Part shown: piece by piece, positions 15,535 through 23,945 of the stretch
Numbering within the stretch: the first letter of the stretch is position 1
Layout: every line of letters begins with the position of its first letter
Assembly (NCBI RefSeq): GCF_021215455.1
Contig: NZ_JAJPWV010000002.1
Location: 372,001-436,000 of the forward strand
DNA: 64,000 nucleotides
Origin: Mucilaginibacter roseus
GTDB taxonomy: Bacteria; Bacteroidota; Bacteroidia; Sphingobacteriales; Sphingobacteriaceae
Reading direction: 5' to 3'
Made by a program: the position numbers and the translations under genes
Notes under the pieces: model-generated
Databases searched by the model: none
What the model was told of the DNA's origin: nothing
Seen by the model: only the letters and a program-made list of their open reading frames with translations

Positions 15535-17229
15535 ATGCTAATACCTCGCCGCAACTTACTTAGTCGTTTATCCGCTTTAAAAATTATAGGGCTATGGCCG
15601 TTTGTGCTTGTACTGAGCATATTTAATGGCTATCAGGCATTTGGTCAAAAATCGGCTAAAAAAAGTGCGGCGGAACCGAAGATCATCAACATTGTAAACT
15701 TTATACGCGATATTGAACCTCGTGATGCCGCCATAACCAAAGATGTGCTTTACCAAACTGTTGTTAACCAGATAAACCTGATGAAACAGCATAACCTCGG
15801 CGGTACATTTTTGCTGCAATACGATGCCTTGATTGACCCGCGTTACCAGGCCCTGCTTAAAACCTTACCCCAAAACAGCTTTGAAATTGGCGCCTGGTGG
15901 GAGTTACCGCAACCGCTTATTGAGAAAGCGGGTATAAAATGGCGCGGTAAGTATGCCTGGGACTGGCACTCGGACGTGGGTTTTTCGGTGGGCTATACCC
16001 CAGCCGAACGCGAAAAGATTATAGACGTTTACTTTGCTGATTTTAAAAAGATATTCGGCTACTATCCAAAATCCGTAGCGGCCTGGGTTATTGATGCGCA
16101 CTCGCTCAATTATATGTACGATAAGTATAAAATTGTAGCTTCGGCAAATTGTAAAGATCAGGTGGGTACTGATGGGTTTACCCTTTGGGGCGGCTATTGG
16201 AACCAGGGTTATTACCCGAGCCGGGTTAACGCCTACATGCCGGCACAGCATGCAGATAAGCAGCTGCCGGTACCCGTGTTCCGGATGCTGGGCAGCGACC
16301 CTATCAGGCAATATGCTGATGGCACCTCGGTAACTACCCTTGAGCCTGTATACACCCACGCCGGTGGTAACGAGCAGTGGATAAACTGGTTTTTTAACAC
16401 CTTCACAAATGATCCGTCGCTGGGCTTTAATTACACGCAGGCCGGCCAAGAAAACTCGTTTACCTGGGCAGCTATGCAAAAGGGTTTGGAGTGGCAAATG
16501 CCCATTATCGCCCGGCTAAAAAAAGAAGGTAAAGCACGTGTGGAAACCATGGCTGCCTCGGGCGCGTGGTTCAGCAAAACCTACAAAGTAACACCGGCAA
16601 CTACATTTACGGTAAGTAAGGATTTGGGCGAAAGCAATAAGAAAACCATTTGGTATAACAGTCGCTTTTACCGCACTAACCTGCTTTGGGAAGATGGCAC
16701 CCTCCGTATAACGGACATACACCTTTTTAATGAAGCCGTACCCGACAAATATCTGAAGAGCGTAACCACTGTTAACAAAAGTTTCTTTTACACGCTGCCT
16801 GTGGTTGATGGTTTTCAGTGGGGCAGCAAGGGAAAACCAGAGGGCTTCAGGCTAATGGCCGGCGCCAAAGGCAGCGAAACCCAAGTAAAGGGCGGCGACC
16901 CGGTGTTTACAAACGTTAACACAACAACCGCAAGAGCTACATGGCCGGTTAATAAAGGCGTTTTCGAAATTGAAATGCAGGAAAATGCCTTAGTCATCAC
17001 CGCAAAAAATAATCCTGCAGATAATTGGTATATCGAACTGCATGTAGCCAATGGCGCTAAAACCGCTTTTACAGGCGTGGAAAAGAGCGTTGCCTTATAC
17101 GAGTTTGATGGGCACACCTACAAATTATCAACTTCAGCGGGAACTGTAGAACAAACAGGCAACGGCGGCCTATACCGCATTAAACCGAAAAATAATCAAA
17201 TTGTATTATTGCTTTCGGATGTAAAGTGA
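15535..17229 (+). CDS. Large exported protein, possible carbohydrate-active barrel
   Basis: A 564-residue protein with a signal peptide (hydrophobic 16-36, ending AFGQ). Residues 47-340 look like an alpha/beta barrel: NIVNFIRDIEPRD at the start, FEIGAWWELPQP, KYAWDWHSDVGFSVGYTP, SVAAWVIDAHS and VPVFRMLGSDP. Paired acids and histidines after strands recall glycoside hydrolase/deacetylase-like barrels. The remaining 220 residues are beta-rich, as in glycosidase C-terminal sandwiches. I cannot place it in a numbered GH family. Its position downstream of a LuxR regulator and near glycan genes suggests sugar-related work. Confidence 0.75.
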   Translation: MLIPRRNLLSRLSALKIIGLWPFVLVLSIFNGYQAFGQKSAKKSAAEPKIINIVNFIRDIEPRDAAITKDVLYQTVVNQINLMKQHNLGGTFLLQYDALIDPRYQALLKTLPQNSFEIGAWWELPQPLIEKAGIKWRGKYAWDWHSDVGFSVGYTPAEREKIIDVYFADFKKIFGYYPKSVAAWVIDAHSLNYMYDKYKIVASANCKDQVGTDGFTLWGGYWNQGYYPSRVNAYMPAQHADKQLPVPVFRMLGSDPIRQYADGTSVTTLEPVYTHAGGNEQWINWFFNTFTNDPSLGFNYTQAGQENSFTWAAMQKGLEWQMPIIARLKKEGKARVETMAASGAWFSKTYKVTPATTFTVSKDLGESNKKTIWYNSRFYRTNLLWEDGTLRITDIHLFNEAVPDKYLKSVTTVNKSFFYTLPVVDGFQWGSKGKPEGFRLMAGAKGSETQVKGGDPVFTNVNTTTARATWPVNKGVFEIEMQENALVITAKNNPADNWYIELHVANGAKTAFTGVEKSVALYEFDGHTYKLSTSAGTVEQTGNGGLYRIKPKNNQIVLLLSDVK

Positions 17230-17249
17230 TTATTGCGTTATAAGAACTG

Positions 17250-17480
17250 TTACAACACAGCGTTATGGCCGGCAGTGGCAACAGCCTCAATTACCGCGTC
17301 AATCAGGTGCTGGGCCATGGTGAAATAGTTTGTCGGGGCATTGCGCCAACCGGCATCTTGTTTAACGAGTGTATACGAGGTGTTATACATACTGATGCGT
17401 ATTTCTTGTTCGGAATGCTGAACGATGGTAAAATAAAATGATCTGTTTTGGGTATGCGCGGCTAACTTCTCGGTACTCAT
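17250..17480 (-). CDS. Small hypothetical protein
   Basis: A 76-residue protein from ATG 17480 (MSTEKLAAHTQ). A longer frame from 17561 is less likely, because its extra residues are compositionally odd and a TATATTTG -7 box lies inside it. Segments SFYFTIVQHSEQEIRISMYN and a C-terminal helix with TAGHNAVL suggest a small alpha/beta protein. No family is recognised. Confidence 0.6.
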   Translation of the reverse strand: MSTEKLAAHTQNRSFYFTIVQHSEQEIRISMYNTSYTLVKQDAGWRNAPTNYFTMAQHLIDAVIEAVATAGHNAVL

Positions 17481-17660
17481 AATGGCGCAAATATAGCTCA
17501 AAAGGCACGTTTTATGTTGATTCAGCGATGCCGATTTATAAACAATCGCTACGTAAACCATTAAAAGAATTCCTAAACAAACCGACCTACAGCACTCAAA
17601 ACAAGAATATTAAAAAGGCGTGGAACGGTTGTTGCCTATTATTTGTAAACATCTATAACT

Positions 17661-17771
17661 ATGGCAACTAAAAAGAAAAAAGATCCATGCTGGTCAGGGT
17701 ACAAGAAGGACGGAACGAAAAAGAAAGACGGAAAAACAGTACCCAATTGCGTAAAGGCATCGTCGAAGTAG
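17661..17771 (+). CDS. Tiny basic CWxGY...VPNCV protein
   Basis: A 36-residue ORF too short for most gene callers (ATG 17661, TAG 17769-17771). It has a lysine-rich start, then DPCWSGYKKDGTKKKDGK and TVPNCVKASSK. The C-W-x-G-Y spacing followed by V-P-N-C-V recurs, from memory, in small bacterial and phage proteins of unknown function, which argues that it is real. A strong terminator follows 20 bases later. The two cysteines could form a disulfide or bind metal. No function is known. Confidence 0.6.
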   Translation: MATKKKKDPCWSGYKKDGTKKKDGKTVPNCVKASSK

Positions 17772-17790
17772 TTAATTAGCTTTATAACAA

Positions 17791-17825
17791 AAAGGGTGCA
17801 CGTTAATAACGTACACCCTTTTTGT
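17791..17825 (+). terminator. Terminator after the tiny CWxGY protein
   Basis: A 15-bp stem with one mismatch (17791-17805 with 17807-17821) is followed by TTTTTG. It directly follows the 36-residue ORF, supporting a short independent transcript. Confidence 0.8.
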
Positions 17826-17878
17826 TTGGCTTTTGGATTGAATTATATTTCGAATTAGATTTCTCCTCTACTATTAAT

Positions 17879-18121
17879 TCATCTTTGCGGTTGCTTGCCT
17901 GCTGTATCAGCTAATCCGGTAGCTGGTTGATCACGCTTACCTCCCGGTTGTGTTTTACTTCCGCTTGTATCTGCCGAACTTGAGCCGCTGGTATCTTTTA
18001 AAGTGTTCTCCCGGGTTTGCTTCTTGATCTTCTTTTGACGACCGCCAGACGTTTGCGCGCTTGCCGACATGCTTCCAAAACTGATTACCGTTCCAAGAAG
18101 TACTGCTGCTAATGTTTTCAT
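17879..18121 (-). CDS. Small exported Gly/Ser/Thr-rich protein
   Basis: An 80-residue protein with a signal peptide (residues 1-22, ending ASAQ). The mature part is low-complexity and basic, rich in Ser, Thr, Gly, Asp and Lys (TLKDTSGSSSADTSGSK), and probably disordered. No domain is recognisable. Confidence 0.65.
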   Translation of the reverse strand: MKTLAAVLLGTVISFGSMSASAQTSGGRQKKIKKQTRENTLKDTSGSSSADTSGSKTQPGGKRDQPATGLADTAGKQPQR

Positions 18122-18274
18122 GTGATGCCTTTATGTCAAAAACATCACAGTAATTAAAATGTTTAATTAAAAAGAAACTTCATTCCAATTCTATATAATT
18201 GGAAATCCATCAAGGATTTTGAGCTAAAATTGGAGCATTATCCATAAGGAGTAAGGCACTATATAGACACCAAA

Positions 18275-18309
18275 ACTAAAAAAGCCCCATATCAATTGAT
18301 ATAGAGCTT
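18275..18309 (-). terminator. Terminator downstream of tRNA-Arg
   Basis: On the minus strand a 14-bp stem (arms 18296-18309 and 18282-18295, two G-U pairs, tight loop) is followed by TTTTTTAGTTTT. It begins 14 bases past the tRNA 3' end. Confidence 0.7.
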
Positions 18310-18322
18310 AGTACAATTTTAC

Positions 18323-18399
18323 TGGTGATCCCGTTTGGATTCGAACCAAAGACCTACTGCTTAGAAGGCAGTTGCTCTATCCAGCTGAGCTACGGGACC
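18323..18399 (-). tRNA. tRNA-Arg (anticodon TCT), CCA encoded
   Basis: A 77-nt cloverleaf on the minus strand. The acceptor stem GGTCCCG pairs with CGGGATC (one G-U); D stem GCTC/GAGC; anticodon stem ACTGC/GCAGT with loop CTTCTAA giving anticodon TCT; T arm TTTGG-TTCGAAT-CCAAA. The discriminator A is followed by an encoded CCA. It decodes AGA and, by wobble, AGG. Confidence 0.96.
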
Positions 18400-18423
18400 G
18401 GCCTGCGTTTTTATTTCGCGGTG

Positions 18424-18455
18424 CAAATATGCTAAATTATAGTGGATTTGGCAAT
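18424..18455 (-). promoter_or_regulatory. Promoter for tRNA-Arg
   Basis: On the minus strand ATTG (18452-18455) and CATATTTG (18424-18431) are separated by 20 bases, one mismatch from the TAnnTTTG -7 box. They lie 25-56 bases upstream of the mature tRNA 5' end. Confidence 0.5.
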
Positions 18456-18491
18456 GCTTAAAACAGCATCATTTTTATCTAAAAAGTGTAT

Positions 18492-18575
18492 AAAAAAATA
18501 AAGTCCCCTTACACTCGCTGCTTGGGGACTTCAAACCTAAACCTTATCACATTAGTAAGCATAAAACTTACTCTT
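18492..18575 (-). ncRNA. Candidate small RNA with intrinsic terminator
   Basis: An 80-nt minus-strand transcript is suggested by a perfect TATGTTTG -7 box at 18577-18584, a hairpin AGTAAG/CTTACT (18567-18572 with 18554-18559), a linker of about 22 bases, and a terminator stem of 8 bp or more (18524-18531 with 18501-18508) followed by TTATTTTTTTAT. It has no ORF. The -33 element is weak. The terminator is 265 bases past the end of the phosphodiesterase gene, rather far to belong to it. Confidence 0.4.
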
Positions 18576-18584
18576 GCAAACATA

Positions 18585-18795
18585 ATAAATCAGTGTAGTA
18601 ATTACACCATAAAAATGTAAAAAACTTATTATAATAATATTAATACAACCGCAATGAATATTTAATGAGTTTTGGCAACGTTACATTTATTAAATAATTA
18701 TAATAATGTATTATAATAACCGTTATAAATACATTTATAATAAAAATCTACCTTATAAATTTCAGCTTCAAAAAATCAGGCGAGTAGCCTAATAC
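18585..18795. other. Very AT-rich intergenic stretch
   Basis: About 210 bases dominated by TTATAATAA-like runs between the candidate small RNA and the phosphodiesterase gene. No ORF, clear repeat unit or structured element was found. It may act as promoter or UP-type DNA for the small RNA. Confidence 0.5.
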
Positions 18796-20058
18796 TTAGG
18801 GCTTAACCAATATTTTGCGTGCTATTTTACCATCGCCGTCCGTTTGTTCATTCGGCGTAAGGCGTAGTATCGAGGTGATTACGTTGTAGACGTTAACGTT
18901 ATTAAACGAACCCGTTTTAACTCCCTTTTTAAATGAAGGCCCCCATGCTATAAACGTAGCGTGCACATCTTTAACCAAATAAGGATCAAGCCCGTGCCAA
19001 CCGGGGTTAATATGCGTTTTACCCATGTACCTGAATACATGCGGCCAAGTTGGTTTCAATAAAATATCACCTATCCGGTTATACCGGTCGTCCTTAGCTC
19101 CGTAATGAAGCTTTGCAGGCATGTCCTTTTTAAGGATAACCTGGTAATTTTTAGCACCGGCTTTGAGCTTTTTATAAGTAGCCTGCACATCAGCGCCAGG
19201 TTTTGCGTACAATTCAACCAAAATGCCGTCGCCGGCTACAACAAATTTGCTGGTGTCAACCGCAGGTAGTTCCATTGGGTGTTGGTTATCAACGCTGGTC
19301 ATGCCATGGTCAGACACGAAAATAAAGTTAACATCCAAACCTGTGCGTTTGGTTACCTTTACCAATTCATTTACAACAGAATCTACATAATGTACAGCGG
19401 CTCCGGTTTCTTTGGAGTCCGGACCATATTTATGGGCCGCATCATCAACATTTGACATGTAAAAGGTAATCAGATGCGGCCGTTTTTCTTCCGGCAGGCG
19501 CAGCCACTCACCCACCTGCGTTATACGTTGGTGAATAGGTATCAGGTTGTTATAGTTGTAGTAATAAGTAGGATTAATGCCCTGTATAGGGGCTTCTGCA
19601 GCTACCCAGTAAAAACTTGCTGACAGTATTTGCTGCTGCTCTGCCAATACCCAAAGCGGCGTACCACCATACCAGCTGCTATCAGCTACGGCCTTTTTAT
19701 CATTATTGTTATAGCGCTTGCCGGTTTTGGGATCGTAAAAATTATTGTGCACCAACCCACTATGTGATGGATATAGGCCGGTTACAAGGGCATAATGATT
19801 GGGAAAGGTGAGCGACGGGTAAGACGGTATCATTGACGCGGCCCTTACGCCGCTATCGGCAAAGGCAAGCAGATGCTCGGCCTTGAATTTATTGGCAAAA
19901 TCATACCTGAACGCATCAGATGATATCAGGATAACATAGGGCTTCTTTTGCTGTGCAATACTGTTTTTTCGCCCTGCAACAACCTGCTGCGTAGTATCAG
20001 TTTGGGCGTAGCTGCTTGTAAAAAGCAGTAAGAACGACAATACAAAGAGGTACTTCAT
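18796..20058 (-). CDS. ENPP-type nucleotide pyrophosphatase/phosphodiesterase, exported
   Basis: Alkaline-phosphatase superfamily enzyme of 420 residues that hydrolyses phosphodiester or pyrophosphate bonds outside the cytoplasm. The start at 20058 (MKYLFVLSFLLLFTSSYAQ) begins the signal peptide; the ATG at 20076 overlaps a TAAATTTG -7 box and is unlikely. Zinc-site residues are seen in SSDAFRYD, the Thr nucleophile context PSLTFPNH, DDAAHKYGPDS, FVSDHGM and the late PGWHGLDP histidine. Close relatives include phytase-like and nucleotide-degrading ENPPs; the substrate is not determinable. Confidence 0.9.
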   Translation of the reverse strand: MKYLFVLSFLLLFTSSYAQTDTTQQVVAGRKNSIAQQKKPYVILISSDAFRYDFANKFKAEHLLAFADSGVRAASMIPSYPSLTFPNHYALVTGLYPSHSGLVHNNFYDPKTGKRYNNNDKKAVADSSWYGGTPLWVLAEQQQILSASFYWVAAEAPIQGINPTYYYNYNNLIPIHQRITQVGEWLRLPEEKRPHLITFYMSNVDDAAHKYGPDSKETGAAVHYVDSVVNELVKVTKRTGLDVNFIFVSDHGMTSVDNQHPMELPAVDTSKFVVAGDGILVELYAKPGADVQATYKKLKAGAKNYQVILKKDMPAKLHYGAKDDRYNRIGDILLKPTWPHVFRYMGKTHINPGWHGLDPYLVKDVHATFIAWGPSFKKGVKTGSFNNVNVYNVITSILRLTPNEQTDGDGKIARKILVKP

Positions 20059-20104
20059 CGCCGCAAATTTACCCAAATAACATTAAGCAAACGTTAAGTG
20101 CTCA

Positions 20105-20521
20105 TCAGTTCATCTTATTATTTTCAGCAAAACCTTTGAGCATTATAACGGCGGCATTCATTTTATCAGTATCTAAAAAAGCATCGCCTTGCGGATTGAT
20201 GTAACCGTCAAACTCTTCAAGCACATCGGCATTTACCGAGGCAAACCCCATTGACCACTCCGGGAAGTTACGCGTGATGAGCGGCCCCGCGGCGAGCTCT
20301 ATTACGTTACGGTGCCTATCGTCAAGCAGTATGCGGCGATAGGTGCGCATCACCTCTTCTTTTTCGCCCTCAAGCACTTGCATAAAAGTACCATCGGCGT
20401 AAAGCAACATGCCGGTGATCCGGTTCACTACATTGTTATCCCGGCTGATAGACAATATCTCAGCCAACTCAAAATCATTAAGTAAGGTAGTTGCTGTACT
20501 GAGATAGATTATATTGAACAT
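20105..20521 (-). CDS. Single-domain BLUF blue-light sensor
   Basis: Flavin-binding photoreceptor of 138 residues. The photocycle residues align with AppA spacing: Y6 (IIYLS), N30 in RDNNVVN, Q48 (FMQVLEGE) and W89/M91 (FPEWSMGF). An output domain is absent, so it must signal through a partner. It follows glgB in the same orientation, but the glgB terminator hairpin ends within a few bases of its ATG. That makes its own promoter, readthrough or terminator control a real question. ATG 20521 is the conserved family start. Confidence 0.93.
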   Translation of the reverse strand: MFNIIYLSTATTLLNDFELAEILSISRDNNVVNRITGMLLYADGTFMQVLEGEKEEVMRTYRRILLDDRHRNVIELAAGPLITRNFPEWSMGFASVNADVLEEFDGYINPQGDAFLDTDKMNAAVIMLKGFAENNKMN

Positions 20522-20523
20522 AA

Positions 20524-20569
20524 ATAAAAAGCGGGTAAGTACTCATATTAACAGTAAAAACCCGCTTTT
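20524..20569 (-). terminator. Terminator after glgB, abutting the BLUF start codon
   Basis: A 10-bp perfect stem (20560-20569 with 20527-20536) has a 23-base loop and, on the minus strand, a T-run reaching within two bases of the BLUF ATG. The right arm also has T-rich DNA on the plus strand. Confidence 0.65.
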
Positions 20570-20587
20570 GTTACGTTTTAGCAATAA

Positions 20588-22684
20588 TTAAGGCATCCGC
20601 TTCAAATAAATAGCGCCCAGCGGCGGTAGCGAAAGGCTTGCCGACTGCGGTTTGCCATGCCATGCCACCGCCTCGGTTTGCACCTGGCTATTAGTGGTGC
20701 TGCCACTCCCCCAGTACGCGTGCGCATCAGAATTAAATATCTCCTGCCAGGTGCCCGATGCCGGTAAACCTATGCGATAATTCTCGCGTACAACCGGTGT
20801 CATATTCAATATAACAATGATCTCGTTAGCCGGATCGTGGCCTTTACGGGCATATACCAAAACCGAATCTGTTGCGTTACCGCCATCAACCCACTCAAAG
20901 CCGCTCCAGTCAAACGCTTTTTCGTACAGGGCAGGCTCGCTGCGGTAAATATGGTTAAGCGCTTTCACGGTTTCTTTTATACCCTGATGGCAGTCATACT
21001 GCAAAACATGCCAATCCAGCGAGTATTGGTAATTCCACTCGCGGCCCTGGCCAAACTCGCCGCCCATAAACAATAATTTTGTACCCGGATGCGTAAACAT
21101 GTAGCTATATAATAAGCGCAGGTTGGCAAATTTCTGCCATTCATCGCCCGGCATTTTGTTCAGCATGGATTGCTTGCCGTAAACTACCTCATCGTGCGAG
21201 AAAGGCAGCATAAAATTTTCAGTAAAAGCATATATAGTGCTAAAGGTTATTTGCCCATGATGATACTTGCGGTACACCGGATCATTAGCAAAATACTTCA
21301 GCGTATCGTGCATCCAGCCCATCATCCATTTCATACCGAAGCCTAAACCGCCTAAGAATGTTGGTTTACTTACCCCGGTAAACGAGGTCGACTCTTCGGC
21401 AATGGTTTGCACATCCGGAAAGTGGGCGTAAACTGCCTCGTTAAATTCTTTTAAGAATGATATAGCCTCGAGGTTTTCGTTACCCCCGTAAATATTGGGC
21501 TCCCATTCACCATGGTTACGCGAATAATCAAGGTACAGCATGGATGCCACTGCATCCACACGTAAACCGTCAGCATGGTAACGGTCTAACCAAAACAAAG
21601 CATTACTGATCAGGAAAGCCTTTACCTCGTTACGGCCGTAATTAAATATATATGATTTCCAGTCAGGATGGTAGCCTTTGCGCGTATCGGCATGCTCATA
21701 TAAGTGCGAACCATCAAAACGGTAAAGCGCATGCGCATCCCCAGGGAAGTGTGATGGCACCCAGTCCAAGATTACGCCGATACCCTCATTATGCAGTCGC
21801 TCAATTAATTCCATCAGTTGTTGCGGTGTGCCATAACGTGCCGAAGCAGCGAAGTAACCGCTTACCTGGTAACCCCAGCTCGGATAGTAAGGGTGCTCCA
21901 TAATCGGCATAAACTCTACATGGGTAAAGCCCATGTCCTTAAGGTATGGTACCAGCTTATCGCCCAGCTGCGTATAGCTCAAAAACTCATCAGGGCTTTC
22001 CGGGTTACGTGCCCATGAGCCTACATGCATTTCGTAAACAGAGTACGGCTTATCCAACGCGTTATGCTCACGGCGTGTACTCATCCATTGCTTGTCTGTC
22101 CACTCGTAATAAGTGTCAGCCACAATAGATGCCGTATGCGGCGGCAATTCCCAGCGCAAAGCGAATGGGTCACTTTTTTCAAGCTCTTCGCCGGATGATG
22201 ATTTTATAAAATATTTGTAGGTTTCGCCCACGCCTACATTCGGAATAAAACCTTCCCAAATGCCCGAACTATCCCAACGTACCAGCAACTGGTGCGAACC
22301 ACGGTTCCAGCCGTTAAAGTTGCCTATTACCGATACGTATTGCGCATTAGGCGCCCAAACCGCGAAATAAGTGCCAACTACGCCGTTATGTTCAACCACG
22401 TGCGAGCCAAATTTTTCGTAAAGTTTATAGTGTTTACCGGCTTTAAACAAGGAAACATCAAACTCTGTAAAACGGCTGTACGGCTCAACTGCCTTAAATG
22501 GATGTGAGGCAACCGGAACTTGTACATCTGCATTAACAGCACTTTCGGTTTCGGGTCTACGCTCAGGTGCAGCCTCGCTAACTTTTGCCGATGCTGATTT
22601 GGCGCTTGCCCTGGTAGCTTTTTTTACTTTTTGGGTAGTAACGTCGGTTATTTCTGACTCGGTTTTCTTGGTTTGTTTTGCCAT
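20588..22684 (-). CDS. glgB: 1,4-alpha-glucan branching enzyme
   Basis: Forms alpha-1,6 branches in glycogen; 698 residues. Order: a Lys/Ala/Ser-rich N-terminal tail (1-60, likely disordered), CBM48 (about 95-190, TYFAVWAPNAQYVSVIGNF), then a GH13 barrel with D377 (GLRVDAVAS), E430 (IAEEST) and D498 (FSHDEV), and a C-terminal beta domain. The basic tail is longer than in standard enzymes. No glgA or glgC is nearby; the GH31 and GH13 genes upstream are in the same direction but separated by terminators, so they form a theme rather than one operon. Confidence 0.96.
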   Translation of the reverse strand: MAKQTKKTESEITDVTTQKVKKATRASAKSASAKVSEAAPERRPETESAVNADVQVPVASHPFKAVEPYSRFTEFDVSLFKAGKHYKLYEKFGSHVVEHNGVVGTYFAVWAPNAQYVSVIGNFNGWNRGSHQLLVRWDSSGIWEGFIPNVGVGETYKYFIKSSSGEELEKSDPFALRWELPPHTASIVADTYYEWTDKQWMSTRREHNALDKPYSVYEMHVGSWARNPESPDEFLSYTQLGDKLVPYLKDMGFTHVEFMPIMEHPYYPSWGYQVSGYFAASARYGTPQQLMELIERLHNEGIGVILDWVPSHFPGDAHALYRFDGSHLYEHADTRKGYHPDWKSYIFNYGRNEVKAFLISNALFWLDRYHADGLRVDAVASMLYLDYSRNHGEWEPNIYGGNENLEAISFLKEFNEAVYAHFPDVQTIAEESTSFTGVSKPTFLGGLGFGMKWMMGWMHDTLKYFANDPVYRKYHHGQITFSTIYAFTENFMLPFSHDEVVYGKQSMLNKMPGDEWQKFANLRLLYSYMFTHPGTKLLFMGGEFGQGREWNYQYSLDWHVLQYDCHQGIKETVKALNHIYRSEPALYEKAFDWSGFEWVDGGNATDSVLVYARKGHDPANEIIVILNMTPVVRENYRIGLPASGTWQEIFNSDAHAYWGSGSTTNSQVQTEAVAWHGKPQSASLSLPPLGAIYLKRMP

Positions 22685-22741
22685 ATTAAAATGCCTTCTT
22701 CAGGCTGTTGTTCCCTGTAGTGGGATGGGATGATCGATGCT

Positions 22742-22749
22742 CAAATATA
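22742..22749 (-). promoter_or_regulatory. -7 promoter box upstream of glgB
   Basis: TATATTTG on the minus strand matches TAnnTTTG and lies 58 bases before the glgB start. No convincing TTTG -33 box is at the right distance. Confidence 0.4.
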
Positions 22750-22809
22750 TCATAATTGAACATACTTGAAACACCTTTGTTTTAGCGCAAATAGCTATCC
22801 GCATAAAAT

Positions 22810-22852
22810 AAAAAAGGAGCTATCTGCTGTTGCAGATAACTCCTTTTTTATA
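22810..22852 (-). terminator. Terminator after the OmpA-like gene
   Basis: A long stem (AAAAAAGGAG and TATCTGC against GCAGATA and CTCCTTTTTT, small internal mismatch, 4-base loop) is followed on the minus strand by TTTATTTTATGC. It lies 14 bases past the OmpA-like stop codon. Confidence 0.85.
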
Positions 22853-22865
22853 AGCGTTTTAATTT

Positions 22866-23768
22866 TTATTGCTGCGGGGTAGTTGTTGGCTGCGTAGTAC
22901 CCTGCTGGCCTTGCTGATCAGGCGCTTTGCCTATCAAATCCATAAACTGATCCAGTTTTGGCGTGATGATGATCTGCGTACGGCGGTTTTTGGTTTTACC
23001 GGCCTCGGTGCTGTTATCAGCGATCGGGTTATACTGACCACGGCCACCGGCGGTTAAACGTTTAGGATCAACTCCGTAATTGTTTTGCAATGCCTGTACT
23101 ACTGAGGATGCACGCAAGGCACTCAAATCCCAGTTGTTACGTATGTTTTTTTGTGCAATAGGCACATTATCCGTATTACCTTCAATCAGCACATCGTAAT
23201 TATTGTAATCTTTAATGATCTTGGCAATCTTGCTCAGGGTTTCACTTGATTTATCAGATATTTCATAGCTGCCTGATTTGTACAGCATATTATCAGACAA
23301 TGAAATGTAAACCACACCTTTCAGCACCTTCACATCCACGTCGCGCATTTCCTGCTGGTTTAATGAACGGGTCAGGTTATTAGTAAGCACCATGTTAAGC
23401 GAGTCGCTTTTGTTTTTGGCGTTAACCAACTGCTGTATGTAACGGTTTGAGGCATTGATCTCGTCAACCAGTTTGGAGATGTTAAGGTTACCCTGCCCGC
23501 TTGAGGTTAAACACTTATCAAGCGCGGCCTGTAATTGCTTGTTGTTGGCCCGTTCTGTAGCTATCTGATCGGTCAAATTTTCAACCTTGTTAGTGGCCAC
23601 CGCGAGGTTTCGCTCGGTAGTAAGGTATTTCATCCGCATGGATTTGGTATTACTATCCAGGCGGTTATAATCTGTTTGCAGCTGTTTGTATTTTTTGCTG
23701 CTTACACAACCCTGGCCAATTACTGCGGCAAGCAGCAGCACAGGTATTGTTGTTAATGATAGTTTCAT
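22866..23768 (-). CDS. OmpA-family lipoprotein with coiled coil
   Basis: A 300-residue envelope protein. The start at 23768 (MKLSLTTIPVLLLAAVIGQ) puts the lipobox just before the Cys of GQGCVSS; the upstream ATG at 23804 would spoil the signal. Residues 25-130 are a coiled coil (QLQTDYNRLDSNTKSMRMKY). The C-terminal OmpA domain binds peptidoglycan: VLIEGNTDNVP, NWDLSALRASSVVQAL and the GGRGQYNPIADN loop. The tail is Gln/Thr/Pro-rich. It probably links the outer membrane to the cell wall. Confidence 0.92.
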   Translation of the reverse strand: MKLSLTTIPVLLLAAVIGQGCVSSKKYKQLQTDYNRLDSNTKSMRMKYLTTERNLAVATNKVENLTDQIATERANNKQLQAALDKCLTSSGQGNLNISKLVDEINASNRYIQQLVNAKNKSDSLNMVLTNNLTRSLNQQEMRDVDVKVLKGVVYISLSDNMLYKSGSYEISDKSSETLSKIAKIIKDYNNYDVLIEGNTDNVPIAQKNIRNNWDLSALRASSVVQALQNNYGVDPKRLTAGGRGQYNPIADNSTEAGKTKNRRTQIIITPKLDQFMDLIGKAPDQQGQQGTTQPTTTPQQ

Positions 23769-23901
23769 GGCGTATATATTTTTTTGTGATAAAATATTTA
23801 ACAATACTATTCAACTAATATTATGCCATAAAGTTTTAAAAGGCTAATTATACACTTGAATTACATATTTACGAGACAGATAAAACATGTTGTATTAAAT
23901 T

Positions 23902-23938
23902 AAAAATGGCCGGCGTTGTCGGCCATTTTTAATTATTT
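23902..23938 (-). terminator. Terminator after the GH31 gene
   Basis: A perfect 11-bp stem (23902-23912 with 23920-23930) with a 7-base loop ends eight bases before the GH31 stop. The minus-strand tail is AATTTAATAC, so the arm Ts provide most of the T-run. Confidence 0.75.
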
Positions 23939-23945
23939 ATCGGTA

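Noticed and set aside
15904-16497. 197-residue minus-strand ORF
   Set aside because: Antisense to the large exported protein, which has a signal peptide and coherent domain layout.
1677-17229. Polysaccharide utilization locus
   Set aside because: Several glycosidases occur, but no SusC/SusD pair and mixed strands; this is a loose grouping, not a classical PUL.
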